Shown here one piece after another: positions 10,985 through 20,320 of a DNA stretch of 64,000 nt. The notes beneath the pieces are model-generated. The model worked only from the letters and a program-made list of their open reading frames with translations. It had not been told where the DNA came from and made no database searches. A program made the translations under genes and the position numbers. Position 1 is the stretch's first letter, and every line of letters starts with the position of its first letter. Source of the DNA: Gnetum montanum (Eukaryota; Streptophyta; Gnetopsida; Gnetales; Gnetaceae); NCBI GenBank assembly GCA_015680685.1, contig MNCI01017890.1, forward strand, positions 456,794-520,793, written 5' to 3'.

Positions 10985-11119
10985 GCTTACGACGAAGGTA
11001 TGAGACCCATGGTGGGAGGAAATGAAGGGTCGACAGGAGGCAACATAGGAGCAGGTGATGCACAAGTAGATGAAGTGGAGGCAAATGACGAAGGTGATGT
11101 GAATGGACATAACCCATGA

Positions 11120-11589
11120 TAGCATGGGACTTTTTTTTTGATAATTTTTGAAAATTTTGCAAACACTGCCAATGGGCGAAAATTTTGAATGAAATGAGAA
11201 ACTTTAGAAAGGAAACTAAGTTTGTATTAACTTATGTACTATGTAAAGTTTTCTTGCTCTCATATGCTAGTTTTAGGCCATTTCAGGCCATTGCTAGTTT
11301 TGGGCCATTTCAGGCCGTTGCGTAATAAGTTAAAGCAAAAGGCAACAATGCTAGTTTTAGGCCATCTCGGGCCGTTGGCGTAGCATGTTGGGAGAGTGAC
11401 ATGTTGATAAAGTGGAATGCAATGGTGCTAGTTTTAGGCCATTTCGGGCCATGGCGTATCATGCCGAAAGGACGACATATTGACAAGGCGAGGAAACGGT
11501 GAATGTGTAAGGATAGCAACTAGGCAAGAAGTTGTAAGGCTACTATGCTATGCGTAGCTACCTCTTGATCTTTCATGGATTGATCAGAA
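11120..11589. other. Spacer between the convergent reading frames of unit B
   Basis: Opens with a T-run just after the plus-strand stop and then holds the GGCC-N6-GGCC group. No coding frame is supported; the short minus-strand frame at 11310-11519 simply crosses the repeats. Confidence 0.5.
11276..11450. repeat. Four GGCC-N6-GGCC motifs, unit B
   Basis: GGCC-N6-GGCC at 11276, 11303, 11360 and 11437, each preceded by CTAGTTTT(A/G). The first two are 27 bp apart, the same period as in unit A. The commonest spacer is ATTTCA or ATTTCG. Confidence 0.8.
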
Positions 11590-14500
11590 TGTAAGGTCAA
11601 GGCATTTTGGCAAGGCCCCCCCGCTCATATCACTATCCTTCGTTTGGAAGGGCAACTCAACCCATGCATTTTTGATTTGAGGGTTGGCTCATTGGACCGA
11701 TCCCTTCGTTGCATGATTAATGCATGCATGAATAGGTGCTTCATCTTTAGAGGTTGTAACTTATGAACCTTGTTCTATGCCTACATTGCTAATTGTTTGC
11801 ATTACCACTCCATCGCCATGGATTATCACCTCCCTACCTGCATATGGTAAGTGGATTTCCTGGTGTATAGGCGAGGAGATAGCCCAAGTTGTGCTAACCA
11901 CGATCTTCCCAAGATCAGGTTAAACCTAGGCATTTCTTCGAGCATGATGATTGTTGCGTCTATGGGGAATTGGTCCCCTGCTATGAAGTTTACGTGAACT
12001 GTGCCCTTCACCAAGATGCATACCCCATTGAAGGACCTTAGACACGATGTCACCGTTGGTTTAATCTAGTCAACCAATCCCAAATTATCTAAAATAGGGA
12101 AGGAAATGACGTTTGTGGTAGCCCCATAATTGACATGTACTCTTCAGATCCAGTGTTGGCCAACCCAAATTTTGATGAAGAGAGGCACAGTAGTCACTTG
12201 ACCTCCTTCGAGATCTTCCTTAATGGCACCATTGCTGAAAGTTAATTAAGGTATTGCGGACTCCATGGGTACAAAGGGGAGTATGATCGAGTAGATCGTT
12301 TACTCTTCCACTGGCATGTTTTCATCGACCAGAATCACCATTAACATGCAGACTAAAGCCTCACGGTGATGTACAGATGTCATGAATAGGTTGTATAAGC
12401 TCAATGTAGCATTTTTCAACTTTAGGGCTTGCCCGACCTGGGTGAGGGCATCCAAGAAGTCTTGGCCGCTCGCTTGTTTAACACTTTCCTCTTCTTTGAT
12501 TCATCCTAGAAGATGAATCTCTTTGGAGAGATGACCTTGGACCTAGGTTCAAATCCTTGTCGGCAAGGTAATGTAGGCTATGTAATCATGTCAACCTTCA
12601 TCTTTGGTGACGAAGATGTAAATATGAGGGACAAAGGCGTAGGCTTGGAGATACTTTTGAGGGTATTCCCCTTCAACGCCTCGCCCACCAAGTAGGCTTC
12701 TTGCTTTGTGGAGTGAGGAGGTTGTTTAATGTTGTTGCACGGGATGGGGGTTGTCGAAGACGTTGGCCCCCTAATGATGAATGGAGCTAGAGGTGTTAAT
12801 TGACGGGGTCATGTGGCCTTGCCAATAAGCAGTGCAGAGGTAGATGCCTGTGGTGGGACTTTCAGGATGAAGGACGGTTGCGAACATGGACCAACCGTTG
12901 GTGGTATTGGTGCACTATGCTGAGGCACACAAATCACAAATGGCTGGAAGGGTGACATGGGATCATTGTCAATACCAATGGCATTGATTACATAATCGGA
13001 ATTATTAGCATTGAGGGGATTTGTGTAGACATACATAGATTGGTTTTTAGGGCGTACTGGGTTACTTTCATCTAGCACCAGTTTTCCCAAGTCGATTAAT
13101 CTTTGGATGTCATCCTGCAATAATAGGAAATAATCCGTGGTGTGACCACATAGTTGGTGGTAGTCACAAAACCTATCTAGCCTAAAACCACTAGGGCAGG
13201 GCCAAAGAGGGATTCCTAAGGAGCTCGTAGTAGCATTGATATCTCATGTTTGCTTCCTCCGACATCTGCTTGTGTTGGATGTATCCTACTGCCAATAGTT
13301 TCTTCAGGAGTTTTGAAGGTTTGAGAGGCAATGGGGTGTACTTCGAACGATCTTTGCACTCGAAGTTGGGTTTAGTGTATGCAGATGTCTTGGGTGCAGG
13401 TGCGGTAGGTTGTGATGCTTGGCCCGGTTTCGGCACAGATTCAGCCATAGGTATGGATGGTTTCTTGTTAGTCTTGCTTCCACTGTTGCTAGGTTTGGGC
13501 TTAGCCTCGGTTGCCACAGCAGCCACTGTGGCTATTGGGGCCTTACCCTTGTTCTTTTTTATAAAGCTGTTCTTGTAAGTGATGTAGGTCGGGTCTTTGC
13601 TCACCTCGGCTACATCTTGTATGCTTTTCGTCTGAGCGAAAGCTTGGCTAAGAGAGCATGAAGTGAGGTAATACAGTTTGGACTTGATGAAGTCATTCAC
13701 TTCACTCTTAAAGATAGCTAACAAGTGAGCCTCTGCGATGGGCTCACAGATTTCGTTAAGGGTCATGCTCCAACATTGAATGAATTTTTGGACTGGTTCT
13801 AGTGGGTCTTGTTTCATGTCCATTAGCTAATCTAGCGTGGTTTCTAGCTTCAAGTTGTACTTGAAGCATGTCACAAACTAGGTCAAGAGTTCTTCCAAAG
13901 TTGAAATGGATGAACGTGGCAACACATGGTACCAATCTAGGGCTTTCTCAACTAGGGACATGGCGAAGACGCGAATGATCGTATGTGGCTACTATTGCAA
14001 TAGCAAAGACTCTGACCGAAAAGTGACGAGATGTGTATGGGGATCCCCTTCCCCGTCGTACCTCGTGAAGTGCAGGATGGACATCCTAGGTGGTAATATC
14101 AAAGCAGGGATTGCAGGGTTTGCAGGGTCATCCTAATAAAATTCCATGACTTCTATCGTGTTAGACCCAATAGCTTTGAGGCATTTTACTTCCTCAGTTA
14201 GGGTCTGGATGAACTGAAACGCTTGGTCTAGACCTGACGATGTTGTAGATGGTTGAGGGACTACAGGGGCAACTCCCACATGTGGCATGGTGGTAGCGAT
14301 TTGACCCATCAGCGGTGCCGTTGAGGCCGCTCCCACTAAAGGTGCTATTTACGTTGTCCACCACCTAGTGGGTGGTATTGTCAGAGTGGTAATAGCAGAT
14401 TGAGTTATCGGATAGGTTGTTTGGATTACCGACAGGATAGACCATGGCCCCGTGCCAGAATGTACTATTTGCGGGGTTGGGTAGGCTTGAGGGTGAACAT

Positions 14501-15344
14501 AGTGAGACATCTGTGACAGTTGTAGAATAGACAAAGAGGCGAACAAGGTCCACCACGTGGATGGGCTCAGGTCCACCATAGTGGGTGGAATAGATGCATA
14601 TGTAGGAATCAACATAGGAGTTATGTGTGGTTGCAAAGTAGGTACAGTATGGACATGCAATAGGGTAGCTATGATAGATGTGTTGCGCACTGTGGGAATG
14701 TGCTGATAAACAACTTGCAGTGGCACAGTTGCTATGAGCACAACTGGGGAATAGGGGTGATGATGCGCCGAGAATGTAGCATGGATACCCATTGCAGTTG
14801 CGGTTGTAGGCTGCTGAAGCGTAGGTGTGATGACAAAGGGGGTGGTGATAGATAGTGGGTTGTCCCAAAAAGACTAGGTAGGCGAGACAGGAATGGGGTT
14901 AGCTTGACCTCCCTCGTCAGATTGGGAATCGAGTTCCTCCTATCCGTCTTGAAGGACATCATCCTAGTTGGACGTTGTGTCTTGTTACTCCCTAAGCCTA
15001 GTCAACTAGATTAGTTGATCTAGAAGCCTTTGGTATGCTTATGTTAAAGGAAAAGAAATGCCAAGGATAGGAACGAATTTCTTCCTATTGCAGTAAGTGA
15101 ACTTGAAGCTACGTTTTTCTTTGAGTTAGTGTAAATCCAAGGGAAGATTAGCCTACACCTTTGCACAAAGGAAACTGTAACTCTTCTGTTGCTAGGCCAG
15201 TCCCTCAGGTCCTCGATTTTGGATTCTGAGAGACCGGCATGCTTCCTACATTACATTCAGCAGTTGTTCGGCACCAATAGTGCCTTGGAACATGAATGGC
15301 ACCTCTGTGTTGAAGGTGTCAATAGCGGTGGTGGCAGAAGCCAT
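11590..15344 (-). pseudogene. gag-pro: Ty3/gypsy-type gag-protease frame, copy B
   Basis: Minus-strand frame starting at ATG 15344 (MASATTAIDT, matching AIDT of copy A). In order: N-terminal block EACRSL, then GPEGLA (about 15200); a long Thr/Pro/His-rich segment (about 14860-14300); the gag core with GEGDPHTHLVTF and LDWYHVLPRSSISTLEELL (about 14060-13900); the open 210-codon stretch 13191-13823 (KQDPLEPVQKFIQCW, YTPLPLKPSKLLKKLLAVGY); the QDDIQRLIDLGKLVLDESNP block (13120-12809); and a retropepsin at about 12240-11820 with GDQFPIDATIIMLEEMPRFN, then LILGRSWLAQLG. The active-site Asp is Asn (Asn-Tyr-Gly at 12131-12123). The frame ends near 11590 and no RT, RNase H or integrase follows. One TAG (LD-stop-LM, about 13830) stands where copy A has CAG. 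Confidence 0.8.
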
Positions 15345-15423
15345 TGTTAAGCAAGTGATTATTCAAAAAAAAATGCAAGAAGTGTAAAAGGAACAAAAGG
15401 ATTGAAAAAACAACAAAAGGTAT

Positions 15424-16163
15424 CTTTATGTCTTGCCAGATTCTGGAGGAATCATCGAGGTGACTAATCTGTACCACACTAAGCGTAAACAACCTAAAAG
15501 GGTGTCATGTTTATGCTAGTGCACAATGAGGTGCAGAGCACATGCAAGACTACCATGGAACAATTTTAGTTGACAAGTGATCAAGAAGGCTTTATGTCTT
15601 GCAGGATCCCGGAGGGACCGTCGAGGCGACTGACTTGCACCACACAAGGCATAAAAAACCTCAAAGGGTGTCATGTTTGTGCCTGTGTGATAGGGTGCAG
15701 AGTGTGTGCAAGACTATAGTAAAAGGAATGGCAAGTTAAATCACCATCAGGAGGCTTTATGTCTCATAGGGTTCTAGAGGAATCATCGAGGCGACCGATC
15801 TACACCGTACGACATGTAAACAACCATAGATGGGTGTTAAGTCTATGCTAATGCAAGCTAGGGTGTGGAAGGCATACGAGACTATCATAAGATGAGAAAA
15901 TTAACTAGAGACCAAGTAGGTTTTATGTCTTGTAGGATCCTGGAGGGACCAACGAGGCAACCGGTCTGTACCACATGGGATGGGGTACAGAACGCAGGCA
16001 AGACAACCATAGGATGGGCAAGCTAACTCGCAATCAGACAGGCTTTATGCCTCGTGGGATCCCAGAGGGACTATCGAGGTGACTAGTTTGTACCACATGA
16101 GATGAGGTGCATAATGCATGCAAGAAAATCATAGAATGAGCTAGTTAAGTGATGATCGGAGGC
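15424..16163 (-). repeat. Tandem array in the leader of unit B
   Basis: A unit starting CTTTATGTCT(T/C) and containing GGATCC(C/T)GGAGGGA and CACACAAGGCATAAA-like segments recurs at 15424, 15590, 15755, 15920, 16043 and 16163. Spacings are 166, 165, 165, 123 and 121 bp, so two unit lengths are present. It lies directly upstream of the gag start. Unit A has one copy only. Confidence 0.85.
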
Positions 16164-17574
16164 CTTGTGTTCCGTAGGGTTCTGGAGGAATCGTCAGGGT
16201 GACCGATCTGTACCGCACAAAGCGTAAACAACCACAAGAGGCTGTTGTGTTTACACTCATGTGTGTCAGGGTGTAGAAGGCTCACAGAACTACTATGATA
16301 TGTAGCAAAGGAACCAAAAGGCCCTCCTTCTAGCTCCATAAAACTGTAGCGACCAAAAAATTCGGTGGCTGGAAGAACACTAGGGGTTAGCAGACATGAC
16401 AGTTCCAACCCTGTATCTGCGGGAGGGCCGTGTTGGGTGTGTGCAGACACAGGGTACCCTGAACGGTCTAGTTGATCAGACAGGGACTTACATTGACATC
16501 GATATAGCCTTTTGCAACCTAAATAATGCGAAATGCGAGATAATGCTTAAGGGTAAATGAAGCAGGGGAGAAACTGTAAAAATGTGACAGTAATATGTAG
16601 TAATGCTTAAAGGTGAATAAGATAGAAAATACTGCAAAAAATGAGACAAAAAATGAGAGATAAAGTAAAGTGTGGTTAGAAACATGCACCACTTCGAAGC
16701 TGCAAACTCGTCTAGTCAGGGTGGATATAATCGGGTACACAGCGTGACGGAGTGCAGAAATCCTGAGGGTAACCAAGGCGTGTCGAGAAAAAAGAGCTAT
16801 GCGCTTGGACATGGACTCATGTACAAACAATGCAGGGTTCTACCAAGGTGAAAAATCCATGCAAGACAATCATAGAATGAGCTAGTTAACCAATGATTAG
16901 AGGCCTTATGTTCTGTAGGGTTCTGGAGGGATCGTCGGGGTGACCGATCTGCACCGCACAAAGCGCAACCAATCACAAGAGGGTGTCGCGTTTATGCTCG
17001 TGTGTGCTAGGGTGTAGAAGGCTCATAGAACTACTGTGACATGTAGCAAAGGCACCAAAAGGCCCTCCTTCTAGTGCCAGAAAATTGTAGTGACCGAAAA
17101 AGTCGGTGGCTAAAAGAACACTGTCCAACCCTGTATCTACGAGAGGGCCGTGTTGGGTGTGTGTAGACACGGGGTGCCCTGAACGGTCTGGTCGATTAGA
17201 CAGGGACTTACATCAACATCGATATAGCCTTTTGCAATGTAAATAATGCGAAATGCGAGATAAGGCTTAAGGGTAAATGAAGTAGGGAAGAAACTGTAAA
17301 ACTGTGACAGTAATACGTAGTAATGCTTAAAGTTGAATAAGATAGAAAATAATGCAAAAAATGAGACAACAAATGAGAGATAAAGTAAAGTGTGATTAGA
17401 AACATGCACCACTCCAAAGCTACAAACTCGTCAGGGTGGATACAATTGGCTGCACAGTGTGATGGAGTGCAGAAATCCTGAGGGTAACCAAGGCATGCCG
17501 AGCAAAAAGAGCTATGCACTTGGACACGGACTCGTGTACAAACAATGCAGGGTTCTACCAAGGTGGTAGAACGG
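16115..17574 (-). repeat. Large tandem duplication, two units of about 743 and 717 bp
   Basis: Sequence from CATGCAAGAAAATCATAGAA (16115) to TACCAAGGTG (16850) is repeated from 16858 to 17565 with small deletions, including loss of about 25 bp after 16380. Each unit includes one copy of the leader repeat. The several short frames across this interval (for example 16145-16450 and 17208-17561) occur twice because of the duplication and show no protein similarity. Confidence 0.85.
17553..17571. repeat. 8-bp perfect inverted repeat at the end of the duplication
   Basis: TTCTACCA (17553-17560) and TGGTAGAA (17564-17571) with a three-base loop. Only the second duplication unit ends in the full palindrome; the first ends in TTCTACCAAGGTGAAA. 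Confidence 0.75.
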
Positions 17575-17821
17575 AGACGGGGACCTCACGCCAGCCGAGA
17601 GAGACTCACTGTTTACAGTGTTAGATAGATAAATTTGATATTACAATGCTCTAGAGAGGGGAAATATTTGTTTCAGAATATCAAAGTTCCCACCACTTGG
17701 AAGCTGTTTTCTTTAAGAAAGATGCGAACTCTTTTGAAATTGCCAACTTAAAAATTGTGGATTTTTCCAAATTGCAGGTACTTCTCAAAATTGTCGACTT
17801 GTTGCATGCTATTTACCGGGA

Positions 17822-17830
17822 TATTTATAG
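17822..17830 (-). promoter_or_regulatory. TATA box of the unit B LTR-like block
   Basis: CTATAAATA on the minus strand within a GGGATATTTATAGGG context, about 2.5 kb upstream of the gag B start because the leader is expanded. Confidence 0.5.
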
Positions 17831-18151
17831 GGCTAAAGGTAACCTAAAAGGGGTAGTTTGAATGCTACGTGTCGCAGGCCTGTGTCATCTTACTGGTGCC
17901 ACTTGAGCCATTTATGACCTTTGGGCCTACAAGACCTTTGCGATGCGAACTTGCCATGAAATAACTGCGATCCTACCATGCCGTAATTACATCGTCAACG
18001 TTTGGAGATGTGTGCCAATGGTTTGATTAGGTGGAGTGCATTGATGTCACACAACCACTTGTATGCCTTGCTGTGCTTTGCGATGTAGCTTGCTTGGCAT
18101 AGCATAGCACTTTGTCGTACGCTCTGCTATATGTCACATGCTTGCTATGCT

Positions 18152-18170
18152 ATGCTACGCTACGTAGCAT
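18152..18170. repeat. Palindrome ATGCTACG-CTA-CGTAGCAT
   Basis: Perfect 8-bp arms with a CTA loop. It is the looped form of the 14-bp palindrome at 7979-7992. Confidence 0.75.
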
Positions 18171-18290
18171 GGCAACTTGCCTTTGTAGCGAAAGCTTTGC
18201 TGATTTGCAAACCTTCTCTCCTGCAATGCAAGTCTTGCGAACTCTGTTGACTTTGCCTTTTGAATTTCCTTCTGTCTCTTCCGCAAGATT

Positions 18291-18325
18291 GCTATGCTTT
18301 GCTACACCATGTAGCTCAGCATAGC
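18291..18325. repeat. Palindrome GCTATGCT ... AGCATAGC
   Basis: Perfect 8-bp arms at 18291-18298 and 18318-18325 around a 19-base loop in the same palindrome cluster. Confidence 0.7.
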
Positions 18326-18482
18326 ATAGCAGTAGACATGGTCCACTACTTCTTGACGGAAAGGGACATCACTGCAAAACTCAAAATTGTGTGAGGGAAG
18401 TGGGTAGTGAAGTCGTTGCCATGCTACGCTTTGTGACGTTGCGTAGTGTAGCACTTTGTTCTACCATCGTTTTCTGAAGCTT

Positions 18483-18512
18483 GCTACGCTACATAGTGTA
18501 GCATAGCGTAGC
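18483..18512. repeat. Palindrome GCTACGCTA ... TAGCGTAGC
   Basis: Perfect 9-bp arms at 18483-18491 and 18504-18512. Related arms appear at 18421-18450. Confidence 0.75.
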
Positions 18513-18800
18513 AGACTTCGTGACTTAGAAAACTTGTCGAACTCTTTCTTGTGCATCCAAGATGTTGCTGCCTATTCTGTACATTATTTCTAAGTAGGTT
18601 GCTTGCTATTTAGGCTACTTTGGTGGGCGGGAAGGATGGTACAAAACATGTCCATGCTCAAAGTAGAAAATTTGCCGAACTGGCTGACCTGGACTTAGAA
18701 TGTTCTTCTCCCAATGAACTGCCATAGTGCTGTGCGGATTGCAAGAGCCTGGTGAAGCAAGGATGACCCTGCATTTTTAGGGTGTTTCAGCATGCTTCTG

Positions 18801-19538
18801 AAACCGTTGGATTTTTTTTTTCAGATTGCAACAATCCAAATATTTTGGACCACCACACATTCCGACAAAATATCAAAAGATCATGAAACTGTCTCGAAGG
18901 TAAATTTTTGGCCATGTGTTAAGCAACTTATGAATTCATATGGTCTCACTTCATTCACACTGACCTCTTAATTTATGTGCCAGCATTCTTGTCCTCATGT
19001 GTGGGATGCTTTTTTCCAACTATATCTTCACCGCGTTGGCACCTTCCATTCTATTCGGTTTAGTTATCAAATAAATATGCATTTTTTTAGGATTTTATCT
19101 CCAAATGGACATATGCTATAATGCTATGAATAAGTGAATAAGTCTTTGTAATAGTTTGAATTACATTTTTAGATACACATTTGTTAGTGCTTTTGTTAAT
19201 GAAAGCAAGATGGAAAGGGAGAATGCTTTGGGTGAGCTAGGATGGGATTGCATCAAGGCAATGTCATGGGCTAAAAACTATGAAAGGCCGAAGTGCATGA
19301 CTACCCTACAAAGCACTATTATTAGTGAAGGTGTTTATGTTTTGGCATGAGTCTAGATTCCTTTGGAACACTAGAGCCATTGCAACTTTCTACTCTTCCC
19401 ATACAACCAACACAGCCATGGATTGGAGTCTTTACAGCACTAAAGGAAGTGTACACTTCCTTGACTTTATTGTCCTTTACGATAGATACTGTGCCTCTTA
19501 TGACCTAGCTTCTAGAGTAAATAATGTAGAACCATAGA
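18801..19538. other. Unassigned sequence left of the nested elements
   Basis: No protein similarity recognised. Two short overlapping plus-strand frames (19156-19350 and 19325-19537) show no domain and are probably chance. The stretch continues on the far side of the nested elements at 39174, because the ATGGT target duplication joins the two. Confidence 0.4.
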
Positions 19539-19543
19539 ATGGT
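19539..19543. other. Target site duplication, left copy (ATGGT)
   Basis: ATGGT directly before the TGATGAG terminus. An identical ATGGT directly follows the CTCATCA terminus at 39168. Five bases is the usual size for LTR elements. Confidence 0.85.
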
Positions 19544-20310
19544 TGATGAGCAGCGAGATACCCCTACGCTCAACCATACGAATACGAGCGTTTCACGCAT
19601 GATTCAATCGAATTCCAAGGACTAAGTTCTTATGCACCCTTGTGGAACAAGGATTGGTTGCTTGATCGTTGTCTTCCCAAGCTTACATGTATGTCATGAT
19701 TGTATGGTTAAGTAAGCTTGAGACATATGATTTTTATAGCTTTTATGTTTTTATGTCCTACGCTAGTAGGGAAAGAGAGATAACTAAGTGGCTAATTTAT
19801 CTTAACTACTCATTAACTAAGTTCTAACTAATCCTAACACCAACATCCATTCTCACTTGTTGTACACATCCTAAACCAGTGCAACACTACTGGGATTACC
19901 AAACGCTAATCGTTACTGGGTTACCAAGTGTTACACGCATGCTCGAAGTGATCGTATTGAGTGTAATTTAACGATTTTCTTAATTGATCAAAATGAATTG
20001 CTACGCTAATAACATAAATGTAAAGTGCATAAAATAAAATAAATGCATAATAAAATAAAATAAAATAAATGCGTAAGAAAACAAATCTCAAGTGTTGCAA
20101 GGATGAATCAAAGAGCTCATCTTTATTACCATACACAAGGTGTGCTCAGGTACACAATGCTCGAATAAGGATCCATCCACACTTAGACCTCCTACTTCAG
20201 GCACTTGGAAAATACTTTAATCTTCAAACAGACTACAAGAGTTTCACTACTTGACTGCTCTAATAATTAAAATAACTACTAAAGTAACCACTAGAGTAAC
20301 TCTCTCATCA
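19544..20310 (-). repeat. 3' LTR of the outer element
   Basis: 767 bp, TGATGAG...CTCATCA. Matches 38413-39168 along its length, including a shared (AAAAT)n tract at 20031-20070. It is related to, but distinct from, the LTRs of the inner element, which lack that tract. Confidence 0.9.
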
Positions 20311-20320
20311 TACCCCAATG
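20311..20320 (-). other. Polypurine tract, outer element
   Basis: Minus strand CATTGGGGTA immediately before the LTR terminus TGATGAG. The inner element has CATGGGGGTA at the equivalent place. Confidence 0.6.

Larger units (their letters stand above)
8112..11119 (+). pseudogene. Copy B of the plus-strand, intron-bearing gene (most complete copy)
   Basis: Seen: six exon blocks, about 8112-8313, 8400-9445, 9580-9908, 9981-10115, 10218-10903 and 10985-11119, joined by GT-AG introns. The second block is the main domain: a long frame from about 8540 with VRGVWVVIDIND and LFGVPADGADVV, then the open stretch 8821-9189 (WAEFLYSGLQAKILELREQ). The third is very acidic (Glu/Asp runs). The fifth has a coiled-coil-like run (LWKR... 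REAELVAEVENLRSRI) and MQMDLLAQKYQDMK. The last is a Gly/Asp/Glu tail ending in TGA at 11117-11119. A handful of in-frame stops break it, several of them TAG/TGA in otherwise conserved coding. It may be a relative of the 'putative plant transposon protein' family seen in antisense ORFs of plant gypsy elements; this is inference. Whether exon 1 really starts at 8112 is uncertain. Confidence 0.6.
17590..18800 (-). repeat. Candidate 5' LTR block of unit B
   Basis: Placed by context upstream of the B leader. It holds a minus-strand TATA box at 17822-17830 and, upstream of that, repeated GCTACGCTA/TAGCGTAGC-type palindromes, the same architecture as 6.9-8.1 kb. LTR termini, target duplication and primer site could not be fixed. 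Confidence 0.4.

Noticed and set aside
14349-14868. Two overlapping minus-strand frames of 147 and 167 codons
   Set aside because: They are alternative frames of the same low-complexity Thr/Pro/His-rich gag segment of unit B. Only the frame continuous with the gag core is kept, within the gag-pro feature.
16145-17561. Repeated minus-strand frames of about 65-117 codons in the B leader
   Set aside because: They occur in pairs because the DNA is tandemly duplicated, differ in frame between units and match no domain.
17577-17592. TGGCGTGAGGTCCCCG on the minus strand as a primer binding site for unit B
   Set aside because: It begins with TGG near the expected place, but I cannot match it to a tRNA 3' end and the LTR boundary is not fixed.
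19156-19537. Two plus-strand frames left of the outer element, possible host gene
   Set aside because: Short, overlapping, no motif, no splice support and no continuation across the target duplication at 39174.
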